Assembly (NCBI GenBank): GCA_963785255.1
Contig: CAWAUR010000014.1
Span: forward strand, 567,660 to 631,659
Length of the DNA stretch: 64,000 nt
Direction of reading: 5' to 3'
DNA from: Bog-159 sp963785255
GTDB lineage: Bacteria; Acidobacteriota; Terriglobia; Bryobacterales; Bryobacteraceae
The stretch's first letter is position 1, and each line of letters begins with the position of its first letter. Of this stretch, positions 9,320-17,867 are shown piece after piece. The notes beneath the pieces are model-generated. The model made no database searches and was not told the DNA's origin. It saw only the letters and a program-made list of their open reading frames with translations. The position numbers and the translations under genes were made by a program.

Positions 9320-9721
9320 ATGTCCGATTCTTTGGTTGATCTGGAGGGCCGTCGCAACGCCGTGCAATCCCAAATCGCGCAGTTGGGTGATATGCGCTCT
9401 GGTTCCATTACCGGAACAGGTGGCCGTTGTGGAAATCCGAACTGTCATTGCCATCGGACCGGCGATCCCGGCCATGGCCCCTACTATCGACTGACCCGCA
9501 AAGTGAAAGGCAAGACCGTCACCGAAACGTTTCCCTCTCCGGCCAGTTTGGCCAAAGCGCAGCGCGAGGTCGCCGAATGCCAGCGCTTCCGGGAACTGGG
9601 CGAACAACTCTTGGACGTTAACGAACAGATCTGCGAGTTGCGGCCGGCAGAGGAGACCGCGCCGTCGGCCCAGGAAAAAAAACGGCCGAAGCCATCCAAA
9701 AGGAAGTCACGCGCGAAGTAG
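9320..9721 (+). CDS. First orf of the insertion sequence (DUF6788-type)
   Basis: A 131-residue protein preceded by AGGAGG (9308-9313). It contains a Cys/His-rich stretch, CGNPNCHCHR, and GPYYRLTRKVKGKT, which recur in the small orf that precedes ISKra4-type transposases. The C-terminus is a basic, Lys/Arg-rich tail read through the A-tract. It probably forms the N-terminal nucleic-acid-binding part of the transposase through a -1 frameshift at 9675-9682; the unshifted product may act as a regulator. Confidence 0.8.
   Translation: MSDSLVDLEGRRNAVQSQIAQLGDMRSGSITGTGGRCGNPNCHCHRTGDPGHGPYYRLTRKVKGKTVTETFPSPASLAKAQREVAECQRFRELGEQLLDVNEQICELRPAEETAPSAQEKKRPKPSKRKSRAK
9675..9682 (+). promoter_or_regulatory. 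Probable -1 frameshift slippery site (A8)
   Basis: Eight A residues contain the heptamer A AAA AAA in the frame of the upstream orf. Slipping back one base leads straight into KKTAEAIQKEVTREVDQLL, a natural helical linker to the transposase. The upstream orf continues only 13 codons after the site. Confidence 0.6.
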
Positions 9722-11031
9722 ACCAACTGTTACGCGTGGTCTTCAGCGCCCACCGCAAGACGGGGCGTTGGGAGCTGGAAGCCTTGGAAATGGCCATGCG
9801 CGCGGCCCTGCATCGAGCCGGGGCAGCCGCCCTAAGCCAACTGTTGCAATTCCCAGCCCCGGCTTCCCACCAACGGAACATTCTTTGCGCTTGCGGCCAC
9901 CAGACGCGTTATCGGGAGTTGCGCTCCAAGCCGATCCTCACCGCCGTAGGCCCGGCGGAAACCTCGCGGCCTTACTACCTGTGCCCGGACTGCCATAACG
10001 GCCAATTCCCTGCCGATGTCGAACTGGACATCGTCAACACGGAGTTCTCCCCCGGGGTGCGCCGCATGCTGGCTCTGGTAGGTCAGCAGGCCCCTTTTGA
10101 TCGCGGGCGCCAGCAGATCCAACTGCTGGCCGACCTGGAGGTGACGACCAAGAATGTGGAGCGCACCGCGGAGGGCATTGGGCAGGATATCGCTGTAAGC
10201 GAAAAGGCCGAGATTCAGCGGGCCAAGCAACTGGATCTGCCCATCGTGTTGGGAAAGCCGATACCGATTCTCTGTGTGCAAATAGATGCCACCGGCATAC
10301 CGGTGGTGAAGAAAGAAACGGTGGGCCGCCAGGGTAAGGACGGAAATCCGGCCCGCCATCGTGACGTCAAAGTGGGCTGCGTGTTCACCCAAACTACCTG
10401 GAATGCGGAGGGCTATGCCATCCGCGATCCCGATTCGACCACCTAGGTCGCCGCCATTGAAACTGCCGAAGAATTTGGCAAGCGGATCTATCTGGAAGCT
10501 TGGAAGCGCGGATGGAGCCGCGCCGCAAAGAAAGTCGTGATCGGCGATGGAGCGGAATGGATCTGGAATATCGTCGCTCTATACTTTCCCGGCGCCATTC
10601 AGATCGTCGACCTCTATCATGCCCGCCAACATCTGTGGGACTTGGTACGCAAGCTGTACCTCAACCAAGAAGCCGAACAGAGACGCTGGATGATGGTTCA
10701 TCAGGACATGCTGGATAAAGGGAAAATCGAAGACCTGGTAGCCGCCCTCCGGTCCATCGACTCATCCCATCCCGAGTTGGCCGAAGCCGTCCGCACCACG
10801 GCCCACTACTTTGAAGCCAACGCCGCGCGGATGCGCTACCCCGAATTCCGCAGCCAGCACCTGTTTGTCGGCTCGGGTGTCATAGAGGCCGGCTGCAAGA
10901 CCGTCATCGGTTCCCGCTGTAAGCTGTCCGGCATGTTCTGGACTGTACGCGCGGCCAACGCCATCCTGGCCCTGCGATGCTGCCAACTCAATGGTCGCTT
11001 TGAGGACTACTGGGAGGCCCGCCGCGCGTGA
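9676..11031 (+). pseudogene. ISKra4-type transposase with an in-frame stop
   Basis: The transposase frame runs from the A-tract to 11031 and is interrupted once by TAG at 10444-10446. Before the stop are zinc-finger-like pairs (CACGHQTRYR, LCPDCHNG) and the first catalytic Asp in CVQIDATGIPV. After it come the second Asp in VVIGDGAEWIWN, a C/D-h-H-like HARQHLWDL and the catalytic Glu in GSGVIEAGCK. Both halves are otherwise intact and in the same frame. The simplest reading is one recent nonsense change that inactivates the element. Read-through or a sequence error are alternatives. Confidence 0.85.
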
Positions 11032-11055
11032 TCGTCACTTTTATGTCGCACACCC

Positions 11056-12355
11056 CAAGGCTGGGGCTGGGCGCCGCGATCGAGCAGCAATTGTTTCATG
11101 GCCGCATCGCCGCGGCGATACGCGTGATCGATGGGCCAGCCCGAGGCATACACATTCGCGTTCGGATCGGCGCCGCGATCGAGCAGCAATCGGGCGATGT
11201 CACACCGGCCGGCCAACGACGCAAACCACAACGGTGCTCCCCAACTTTCCGTGGGCTCCTCCACTTCGCGCAACGTGGTGCGCTCATCCACATCGGCGCC
11301 CAGGTCGAGCAGCAGTGCAACCATGCCGATGTGGCCATGCTTCACAGCCAGCGTGAGCAAGCCGCTGGTCCGCCAATGGATGTCGCGCAAGAGGGTGGGA
11401 TCGGCCTCGATCATCTCGCGCACATGCCCGGCATCCTCCAGCGCAATTGCCGCGCGGATGGTCAATTCGGCGCCATGCGCCAGCAACCGCCTGGCTACTG
11501 GCGGGAATCGTGCGGCGTCATCGCTCCGCGGATCGACGGCTAGCGCAGCGCGATCCAGCGGCGTCCATCCGTTGAGATCCTGTTTGCGCGGATTGGCCCG
11601 CCGGTTCAGCAGCCATGCCACCAGTTCCTCGTTGGTTTCTTCAGCCGCCACTGAAGCGGCGAAGCGCCTTCGCGATCGCGGGCGCCGATCAGCGACTCGT
11701 CGGACTCGATCAAACGGATAGCTTCGCCAGTGTCTCCGTTGCGAATGGCCCGGTTAATCTGTTCCTGCAGCGGCGAAACGGCCGCGTTGGGACAACTCAT
11801 AGTTTCGCGCCGGTGCTGCTCCTCTTCTTCGATCGCGGCGGCGATGTCCGCGTAGCCGCGGTCGCGCGCGAGGGCGAATGCGGTGGTGGCGTCGCGATGC
11901 GGGAAGATGCCTTTGCGGGTGTTCGCGCCGGCGGCCAGCAAGAGCCGCACCATCTGGCGGTCGCGGCGTAACACGGCATAATGCAACGCCTGGTGCTCGT
12001 CGTTTTCCGCCATATCCATGCCGGCGAGCTCCGGACGGCTGCGCAGCAATGCGCGCGCTTGAGCTACGTCGCCCGACTGAACGGCCTGCGCCAGCCGGGC
12101 CACATTGGCTCCATCCACGAAGGCTTTGATCTTGGCCCAACTTTCGAAGCCATAGGCGCGCGCCAGCACACGTTGCGCATCGTGCAGTGCGAAGGACGCC
12201 AGATCGGGATGGCGCTCGTATAGGCGCACCTCCGCGGCCGCGGCGGGATCGCCCGCGCGATAGGCGGCAAGCAGATCCTTGGCCTGTTTGCGTAGTTGTT
12301 CGAAATTCGGTTCGGCCGGCAGACGGCGCGGCCGTTTGGAGGGTTCCAGGGGCAT
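11056..12355 (-). pseudogene. Ankyrin-repeat protein, 5' part, with a frameshift
   Basis: The gene starts at the ATG at 12355 (MPLEPSKRPRRLPAEPNFEQL). It shows an N-terminal helical segment typical of acidobacterial ankyrin proteins (FEQLRKQAKDLLAAYRAGD), then repeats such as HQALHYAVLRRDRQMVRLLLAAGAN. Near 11650 the frame shifts: EGASPLQW is followed in the other frame by AAEETNEELVAWLLNRRANP. One missing G in TGG-CGGCT explains it. The second frame then continues to GAQPQPW at the insertion junction. Without insertion and indel the protein would have about 630 residues. Its binding partner is unknown. Confidence 0.85.
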
Positions 12356-12528
12356 GACGATTCTCCTTTAGTATGGTTGCCCGGCGTCCGCGTAACGGGC
12401 GTAAAGAAGATTCGTCGCAAACGGAGACGTCTTCGGATTCGGTGGGCTCGGCCCTTCCCGCGGACTCGGAGGCGCCCGGCGCGCTCAGTCCGCATCATAG
12501 CATTTCGATGGCAGCGTTCGTTCTGGGG

Positions 12529-12630
12529 AACCGCTTCCTGACGGTCGCGGCTCGGTAACAGTCGCAACTCGGTAACGGCCGCGTCGGTTGCGCACGATCT
12601 ACCGAGCCGCGACCGCGAGGGAGCGGTTTG
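12529..12630. repeat. Inverted pair of family B repeats
   Basis: The left arm AACCGCTTCCTGACGGTCG (12529 on) and the right arm CGACCGCGAGGGAGCGGTTT (12609-12629) are reverse complements with a few changes, separated by about 40 bases. The 322-base gap 12356-12677 otherwise shows nothing coding. The pair lies just before the redoxin gene. Confidence 0.8.
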
Positions 12631-12677
12631 TTTTGGTCGGATTCCCCAAAACTGCATGGCGGGTTACACTGGAATTG

Positions 12678-13175
12678 ATGGGAGCGGGTAAGCAGAGCGA
12701 GATCTTGCGCGCCGGGCATCGCGCCCCGGATTTCAAGCTGGCAAGCCTGAACAATGGAACCGCCGATTTGGACAAACTCACCGCGGAAGGCCCGGTGCTG
12801 CTGGCTTTCTTCAAGAGCGCCTGTCCGGTTTGCCAGATGACATTGCCGTATCTGGAGCGCATTCATCGTGGCCGGGCGCCAGGGTCGCTGGAGATTTACG
12901 GCGTCTCGCAGGACGATGCGGAGACCACCCGCGAGTTCGCGAACGAGTTCGGGATCAGCTTCCCCATGCTGCTGGATACGGAAGAGAGCGGCTATCCGGC
13001 CAGCAACGCGTACGGTCTCTCGCACGTGCCTTCGCTGTTTCTGGTCGGCCGCGACGGGAAGATTTCGTGGAGCCTGGAGGGATTTAACAAGCGCGAGTTT
13101 GTCGATGTGGCGACGGAGGCGGGCGTAGATCCATTCCAGCCGGGCGAAGACGTGCCGGAATGGCGGGCGGGTTGA
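12678..13175 (+). CDS. Peroxiredoxin/TlpA-like thiol-disulfide protein
   Basis: A 165-residue AhpC/TSA-Redoxin family protein. The thioredoxin fold carries the active motif SACPVCQMTLPYL (about residues 52-64) and the later block SHVPSLFLVGRDGKI with the cis-proline loop. I start at the ATG at 12678, because the 90 bases upstream in the same frame are part of a dispersed repeat. It has no signal peptide, so a cytoplasmic thiol peroxidase or reductase role is likely. The C-x2-C motif favours a TlpA/ResA-like oxidoreductase over a typical peroxiredoxin. Confidence 0.8.
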   Translation: MGAGKQSEILRAGHRAPDFKLASLNNGTADLDKLTAEGPVLLAFFKSACPVCQMTLPYLERIHRGRAPGSLEIYGVSQDDAETTREFANEFGISFPMLLDTEESGYPASNAYGLSHVPSLFLVGRDGKISWSLEGFNKREFVDVATEAGVDPFQPGEDVPEWRAG

Positions 13176-13229
13176 GGCTCGAAAAACTAAGCTCCCGGTG
13201 GGAGTCAAGCGAAATCAAAAAGGGACGGC

Positions 13230-13727
13230 ATGGCGAATACACTCAATGAAATACTGGGTACGGCGGCGGGCATCGCCAAAGGGATGGGAGTCACCTTCAA
13301 GGAGATGATGTCTCCCACGGTGACGGAGAATTATCCCGACGGCGACGCCAAGCTGGAGGAGCGCTACCGCGGCGTGCACGTTTTGCAGCGCGACGTCAAC
13401 GGCATGGAGAAGTGCGTGGCGTGCTTCCTGTGCGCGGCAGCCTGTCCCTCGAACTGCATCTACATTGAAGCGGCCGAAAACACGGATAAAGTGCGCATCA
13501 GCGGCGGCGAGCGTTACGCCAAGGTGTACAACATCGATTACAACCGTTGCATCTTTTGCGGATACTGCGTGGAAGCCTGTCCCACCGATGCCATCACGCA
13601 CGGGCATGGATTTGAAGTAGCCAGCTTCAATACGTCCACGCTGGTGATGCGGAAGGAGCAGATGTTGGCGCCCATACCCCCAGGCGCGCACCCGCCCGCC
13701 GTACCGTCCGAGCCCGCCGCGCACTAA
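13230..13727 (+). CDS. nuoI: NADH-quinone oxidoreductase subunit I
   Basis: A 165-residue protein with two 4Fe-4S ferredoxin motifs, CVACFLCAAACPSNC and CIFCGYCVEACPTDA, spaced as in NuoI. There they carry clusters N6a and N6b of complex I between the peripheral and membrane arms. The N-terminal helix AAGIAKGMGVTFKEMM is also typical. No other nuo gene is adjacent, so it is either a stand-alone copy or separated from the main operon; such isolated nuoI copies occur in Acidobacteriota as far as I recall. Confidence 0.9.
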   Translation: MANTLNEILGTAAGIAKGMGVTFKEMMSPTVTENYPDGDAKLEERYRGVHVLQRDVNGMEKCVACFLCAAACPSNCIYIEAAENTDKVRISGGERYAKVYNIDYNRCIFCGYCVEACPTDAITHGHGFEVASFNTSTLVMRKEQMLAPIPPGAHPPAVPSEPAAH

Positions 13728-13788
13728 TGGCCGCCCCATCGTACGGTCTCGCTATGGTCGTGCGTGCTATCCAAGACGATGAAAACCC

Positions 13789-13816
13789 GGCAGACCACGA
13801 AAAACGATGGTCTGCC
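13789..13816. repeat. Small hairpin with loop CACGAAAAACGATG
   Basis: The stem GGCAGACC/GGTCTGCC closes a loop of CGAAAAACGA type, directly followed by CCAC. A second copy at 61028-61055 has the same loop but a different, again self-complementary stem. A partial third copy is near 44508-44528. It lies in the gap between nuoI and the convergent motB gene. Confidence 0.75.
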
Positions 13817-13871
13817 CCACGGTGTGTTTTCGACGGCGCCCACACTGGCGCGGCGCAGGAGCCGCGGCGCA

Positions 13872-14666
13872 CTAATGCGGCTTCGTTGGAGCGGCCGCTT
13901 TGGCCTGCTCAGATGCGGCCGGCGCAGGTTTATCTTCCGGCTCCGGCTTTTCTACATACTGCACCACCACCGAGATACGGCGATTGGAAGCATCTTCGGG
14001 AGCTGCCGGTTTTCGTAGCCGCTGATCGGCGTAGCCCCGCACCTGAGTTACCTGCCGCGGGCCAATCCCATTTTCCTGCATCATGCGGCGGGCGGCGTTG
14101 GCGCGATCCGCGGAGAGTTCCCAATTGCTGTAATTGCTCTTGCCTGTAAAGGGTTTGGCGTCCGTGTGTCCCTCTATCGATAGACTGTTCGGCAATTTGC
14201 CCAACTCCTGCGCCAGCATTTTCAAAATTTGCCTGCCATCGTCGCTCGGTTCGGCGACGCCGCTTGCGAAGAATGTGCCTTTCTCGCTCTCCATCAGCTC
14301 GATGCGTAACCCTTCGGCGGTAACCGTCATTTCGATCTGGTTCTTCAGCTTTTCGAAGTCGGTCACCTTGCGGACGGCCTTCTGGAGTTCATCCTTCAGC
14401 TTGCTCATGTTTTCCTTGGTGAGCGTGAAGTTATCTCCCGCGCCGGTTTTTCCGCTGCCGACCTTCTTGGAAGTGCCGCTGGGGTCTTTGAAGTACCCGC
14501 CCACGGCCTCCCGAATCTGCTTACTGCTATTCAGCAGCCATAACACGATGAACAGCGCCATCATGGCCGTGACGAAGTCGGCGTAGGCTACCTTCCAGGC
14601 GCCGCCATGATGGCCGCCGTGACCGGCCTTCTTCTTGACGATGATGATGGGACGAGCATTTGTCAT
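13872..14666 (-). CDS. motB: Flagellar motor stator protein MotB
   Basis: A 264-residue protein with a short cytoplasmic N-terminus and one transmembrane helix, VAYADFVTAMMALFIVLWLL. The proton-binding aspartate is residue 30. A periplasmic linker leads to an OmpA-like peptidoglycan-binding domain (SIEGHTDAKPF, LSADRANAARRMM). MotB anchors the stator to the cell wall and forms the ion channel with MotA. It follows motA by 10 bases. The His/Gly-rich start (AGHGGHHGGAW) is common in MotB proteins of this type. Confidence 0.92.
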   Translation of the reverse strand: MTNARPIIIVKKKAGHGGHHGGAWKVAYADFVTAMMALFIVLWLLNSSKQIREAVGGYFKDPSGTSKKVGSGKTGAGDNFTLTKENMSKLKDELQKAVRKVTDFEKLKNQIEMTVTAEGLRIELMESEKGTFFASGVAEPSDDGRQILKMLAQELGKLPNSLSIEGHTDAKPFTGKSNYSNWELSADRANAARRMMQENGIGPRQVTQVRGYADQRLRKPAAPEDASNRRISVVVQYVEKPEPEDKPAPAASEQAKAAAPTKPH

Positions 14667-14676
14667 AAGCGCGCCA

Positions 14677-15549
14677 CTAAGCCGCGGCCGCCTCGGGACC
14701 CTTCTTGCGGCACACCTTCTCTAGTTCCAGAAACTTCGGCCGGACTTGGCCGGGTGTCGCGCGGCGCCCGATCTCAACCGCCAGAATAGGCGCGGTACCC
14801 TTGATGAAGGCCGCCATGGCCACCCGCAGCACGTGATAATAGGCGCTCTCTTCCTCCGCGATTTTGGACATATTCGCGGCCATCGGTCCCAGAAATCCAT
14901 AGCACAGTAAGATGCCCAAAAATGTGCCCACCAGGGCCGCCGCCACCTTGTGCCCGATCTCTTCCGGCGGACCGCCCAGGGCGCCCATGGTGATGACCAC
15001 GCCCAGCACCGCCGCTACGATTCCCAAGCCCGGCAAGGAGTCCGCCACGGTGCTTAGCGCCGCCACCGGCTGCATGGACTGATTGTGGTGAACCTCCATG
15101 TCGCCTTCCATCATCTGGTCGATATCGAAAGGGTCCACCGATCCGGTGGACGCCGTGCGCAGCGTGTCGCAAATGAAATCGAGAACATGGTGATCCTTCA
15201 CCACCGAAGGGTACGCGGTGAAGGTCTTGCTTTTATCCGGCTCCTCGATGTCCGCTTCGATGGCCGTGAGGCCTTCTTTCCGGGAACGATTAAACAAATC
15301 GAACAACATCTTGAGGGAGTCCAGGTAGAGCTGGCGCGTGTATCGGGACCCCTTGAAGACTCCCGCCAGACCTGCGGCGATCTGTTTTAAGAGGTACAGC
15401 GGATTGGCGATCAGCACGGTCCCAGCCGCCGCGCCCGCGATGATGATCAGTTCGGCCGGCTGCAATAGGACCAGCAGGTTGCCTTTCTCCATCAGGTACC
15501 CGCCGACGATGGCTAAGATGACGACGACAATTCCGATAATCGAGAACAT
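14677..15549 (-). CDS. motA: Flagellar motor stator protein MotA
   Basis: A 290-residue inner-membrane protein with four helices. The conserved block ADSLPGLGIVAAVLGVVITMG lies around helix 3, and VGTFLGILLCYGFLGP forms helix 4. A cytoplasmic loop between helices 2 and 3 meets the rotor protein FliG. MotA and MotB form the stator that couples ion flow to rotation. It starts 12 bases after the stop of the PAS/GGDEF gene, so the three genes look like one operon. Confidence 0.92.
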   Translation of the reverse strand: MFSIIGIVVVILAIVGGYLMEKGNLLVLLQPAELIIIAGAAAGTVLIANPLYLLKQIAAGLAGVFKGSRYTRQLYLDSLKMLFDLFNRSRKEGLTAIEADIEEPDKSKTFTAYPSVVKDHHVLDFICDTLRTASTGSVDPFDIDQMMEGDMEVHHNQSMQPVAALSTVADSLPGLGIVAAVLGVVITMGALGGPPEEIGHKVAAALVGTFLGILLCYGFLGPMAANMSKIAEEESAYYHVLRVAMAAFIKGTAPILAVEIGRRATPGQVRPKFLELEKVCRKKGPEAAAA

Positions 15550-15561
15550 ATGATTTCCGTC

Positions 15562-16467
15562 TTAAACCACCAGGACCGCATCCGCGCCCGCCGCCAGGGA
15601 TCTCTCCAGGGCTTCCTGCGCGCGCGCCAACAGGGAATCCTTAGTATCTTCGAGCCGGACCATGCTTCCGCCCATGGATGCAGTGAACGACAGCCGGTCT
15701 CCCCACCACGGCACGGCCGCCAGGGATACCAGTCGCTTCAACCGCTCGGCGCAGACCCGCAGGCCGTCCGCGGCGGGGCACACCACCAGCACGGCGAAGC
15801 GATCCTCCCCCAAGCGCCCTACCATATCTTCAGGGCGCGTGCCGCCCGCAAGCGTTTGGGCCGTGGCCCACAGCACCTCGTTCACCGCCTGGCAACCGTA
15901 AACCCGCCGCAAGTGAGGCAGATTGTCGATGGCCACTGCCAGCGCCCCGAACGAGATTTGAGAAGCGGCAAACGATTCCATCGCTTTGGCCAGCACGGCC
16001 AACGTGCCGCCGCCGTCTGCGACTCCGGTGATGCTATCGATCGAAACCTGCTCCGGACGGCTCGGCCGTCGCCTGTCCGCGTGCTGGAAGGAACGTTCCT
16101 CGAAGATCTCGGCCGCGCCAATGATGACTCCAAACTCGTCCCGCAGCGGAATCGACCGCACCCGCACAGGCACCCTTTGCCCCTGTTTATGGCGCAGAAA
16201 GATGTGAGCTTCCCGGGGCCGCCCATCCTGCATGGTGTAAGCCATCGGGCAATCGCCTCCGCAGAGCGCCAGATGGTTTTCATCGCAATGCATCAGAAGA
16301 TTATCGTGGCAGAGATGCCCGATCACCTCCTGGCCCAGATAACCTGTAATACGTTCCGCGCTAGCGTTCCAGAATACGATCTGCCGTTTCCGGTCTGTCA
16401 GATAGATCCCGTTTGGGGAGTCCTCAACAAGCGCGCGGAAGATATCCGGATTCAATTCCAAATCCAT
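15562..16467 (-). CDS. PAS-domain protein with a degenerate GGDEF domain
   Basis: The 301-residue protein has a PAS domain (about 8-125: SPNGIYLTDRKRQIVFWNASAERITGY). It includes a Cys/His cluster HDNLLMHCDENHLALCGGDC that recurs in PAS-GGDEF proteins. A GGDEF-fold domain follows (about 150-300). The signature is RLGEDRF where active diguanylate cyclases have R-x-GGDEF, so the second Gly and the Glu are changed and cyclase activity is doubtful. It may act as a c-di-GMP or redox sensor without catalysis. Position directly upstream of motA and motB suggests control of motility. Confidence 0.8.
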   Translation of the reverse strand: MDLELNPDIFRALVEDSPNGIYLTDRKRQIVFWNASAERITGYLGQEVIGHLCHDNLLMHCDENHLALCGGDCPMAYTMQDGRPREAHIFLRHKQGQRVPVRVRSIPLRDEFGVIIGAAEIFEERSFQHADRRRPSRPEQVSIDSITGVADGGGTLAVLAKAMESFAASQISFGALAVAIDNLPHLRRVYGCQAVNEVLWATAQTLAGGTRPEDMVGRLGEDRFAVLVVCPAADGLRVCAERLKRLVSLAAVPWWGDRLSFTASMGGSMVRLEDTKDSLLARAQEALERSLAAGADAVLVV

Positions 16468-16528
16468 GCAACCGTTCTCGATTTTCTATCGGCGGGGAGG
16501 GGGAGCCGCTGTAGGCACGCTAGGAAAC

Positions 16529-16763
16529 CGCTCCCTGAGGGAGTGCCCCATGGCCGGCGGCGGGCCACCGAAAGCGATGAGGACCAATTGGAGGGCGGGC
16601 ACTCCTGCCCGCAGCCGGCTTTAAGCCGTCCCCCGAGGGGACCCCAGGGCAGGATTGCCCACCCTTCAACGGAGCGATCCTTGGGTTTGGGCCGGAATCC
16701 CCGGAATCCCCGGCCCAGCAGCAGCAGCAGAGTGCCAGCCGGGCAGAGTGCCTGCCCCACAGG
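16529..16763. repeat. Cluster of repeat fragments upstream of rplS (families A and B)
   Basis: The 322-base gap 16468-16789 contains a family B fragment (AACCGCTCCCTGAGGGAG near 16530). A family A-like segment follows, GGGCGGGCACTCCTGCCCG near 16595. Further on are a GGAATCCCC direct repeat near 16692-16710 and CAGAGTGCCTGCCCCAC at 16745-16760. A TACAAT hexamer at 16765-16770 could be the -10 element of rplS. No gene is visible. Confidence 0.65.
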
Positions 16764-16789
16764 GTACAATAGAGGATTCGAGTTTCCCC

Positions 16790-17137
16790 ATGAACAACTC
16801 CCTGCTGACGAAAGTCATTAACAAGAACAAGCGCACCGACATCCCGGTATTTCGTCCCGGCGACACCATTCGCGTGCATGTGAAGATCAAGGAAGGCGAC
16901 AAGGAGCGCTTGCAGGCCTTTGAAGGCACGGTGATTGCGCGCAATAACACCGGCATGGGCGAGAGCATCACGGTGCGCAAAGTGAGCTTCGGCCAAGGCG
17001 TGGAGCGCATTTTTCCCCTGCATGCCCGCGTGGTGGATCACATCGACGTGGTGCGCACGGGGCGCGTCCGGCGCGCCAAGCTGTATTATCTGCGCGGTTT
17101 GAAGGGCAAAGCCGCGCGCCTGCGGGAACGCGAGTAA
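16790..17137 (+). CDS. rplS: 50S ribosomal protein L19
   Basis: A 115-residue protein with the full L19 signature: PVFRPGDTIRVHVKIKEGDKER near the start, then LQAFEGTVIARNNTG and the C-terminal VRRAKLYYLRGLKGKAARL. L19 sits at the interface of the two ribosomal subunits. The ATG at 16790 gives the usual length; the open frame upstream lies in repeat DNA. rnhB follows by 34 bases, an order common in bacteria, though trmD and rimM are not here. Confidence 0.95.
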   Translation: MNNSLLTKVINKNKRTDIPVFRPGDTIRVHVKIKEGDKERLQAFEGTVIARNNTGMGESITVRKVSFGQGVERIFPLHARVVDHIDVVRTGRVRRAKLYYLRGLKGKAARLRERE

Positions 17138-17171
17138 GCCTCTGGCCTCCCCGCCGTTGGGCCGCATCGCT

Positions 17172-17867
17172 ATGCGCGCCGCACCTCCAGTCACCCATCT
17201 CCGCTGCGAAGGAACGCTGGAGCGCGAACTCCGCGCGCGCGGTTTTCAGGCGGTGGCCGGCGTGGATGAAGTGGGCCGTGGCGCATTATTCGGGCCCGTG
17301 GTGGCCGCCGCGGTGATCCTGTCGCCGGACCGCCCGGTGCGCGGCCTGAACGACAGCAAACAGCTCGAGCCCGAGCGCCGCGAGGTGCTCGCCGGACGCA
17401 TTCGGGAGCGCGCCGTGGCGTGGTCCGTGGCGGCCGTGGACGCCGCCACCATCGACTGGATGAATATCTACCAGGCTTCCCGGCTGGCGATGGAGATGGC
17501 CATCGCGCGCCTGACTACCGCACCGGATTTCATCCTCACCGATGCCATGCCACTCTCCCTGCGCACGCCGCAGCGTCCCCTGATCAAGGGCGATGCGCAG
17601 TGCCACGCCATCGCGGCCGCGTCCATCGTGGCCAAGGTATGGCGCGACGACCGCATGCGCATCTGGGACGAAATCTTTCCGCAATACGGCTTGGCCAGCC
17701 ACAAGGGCTACTTCACGCCCGAACATGCCAGGGCGCTTGAAGAGTACGGACCCACACCTCTGCATCGGCTGAGCTTCGAACCGGTGCGGGAGCGCTGCCT
17801 GTTTCCCGTGGATTTCGATCCCTGGGCCGGCGCGCAGCTCGATCTGTTTGCCGAGGCGGCATCGTGA
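17172..17867 (+). CDS. rnhB: Ribonuclease HII
   Basis: A 231-residue protein with the RNase HII motifs: GVDEVGRGALFGPVVAAAV with the first catalytic Asp and Glu, LNDSKQL, the Asp in ILTDAM and KGDAQCHAIAAASIVAKV with the last acidic residue. It nicks RNA in RNA-DNA hybrids, chiefly single ribonucleotides left in DNA. I choose the ATG at 17172; a TTG at 17157 would add five residues. Its stop overlaps the GTG of the next gene (GTGA), so the two are coupled. Confidence 0.93.
   Translation: MRAAPPVTHLRCEGTLERELRARGFQAVAGVDEVGRGALFGPVVAAAVILSPDRPVRGLNDSKQLEPERREVLAGRIRERAVAWSVAAVDAATIDWMNIYQASRLAMEMAIARLTTAPDFILTDAMPLSLRTPQRPLIKGDAQCHAIAAASIVAKVWRDDRMRIWDEIFPQYGLASHKGYFTPEHARALEEYGPTPLHRLSFEPVRERCLFPVDFDPWAGAQLDLFAEAAS

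Larger units (their letters stand above)
9225..11055 (+). mobile_element. ISKra4-family-like insertion sequence inside an ankyrin gene
   Basis: The element has terminal inverted repeats GGGGTGTGCGACAT at the left and ATGTCGCACACCCC at the right. The match runs on for 26 positions with one mismatch (9225-9250 and 11031-11056). It is flanked by a direct repeat CCAAGGCTGGGG (9216-9227 and 11055-11066). Because the element ends are G/C runs, the exact duplication is ambiguous; 8 bp (CAAGGCTG) fits one ISKra4 subgroup as I remember it. Inside are a DUF6788-type orf, then a DDE transposase in the -1 frame. A 7-bp hairpin at 9281-9302 directly before the first orf could block read-in from outside transcripts. 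Confidence 0.92.

Noticed and set aside
15550..16821. Long open frame on the plus strand opposite the PAS/GGDEF gene
   Set aside because: It runs through a repeat cluster into the rplS region in another frame and overlaps a well-supported gene.
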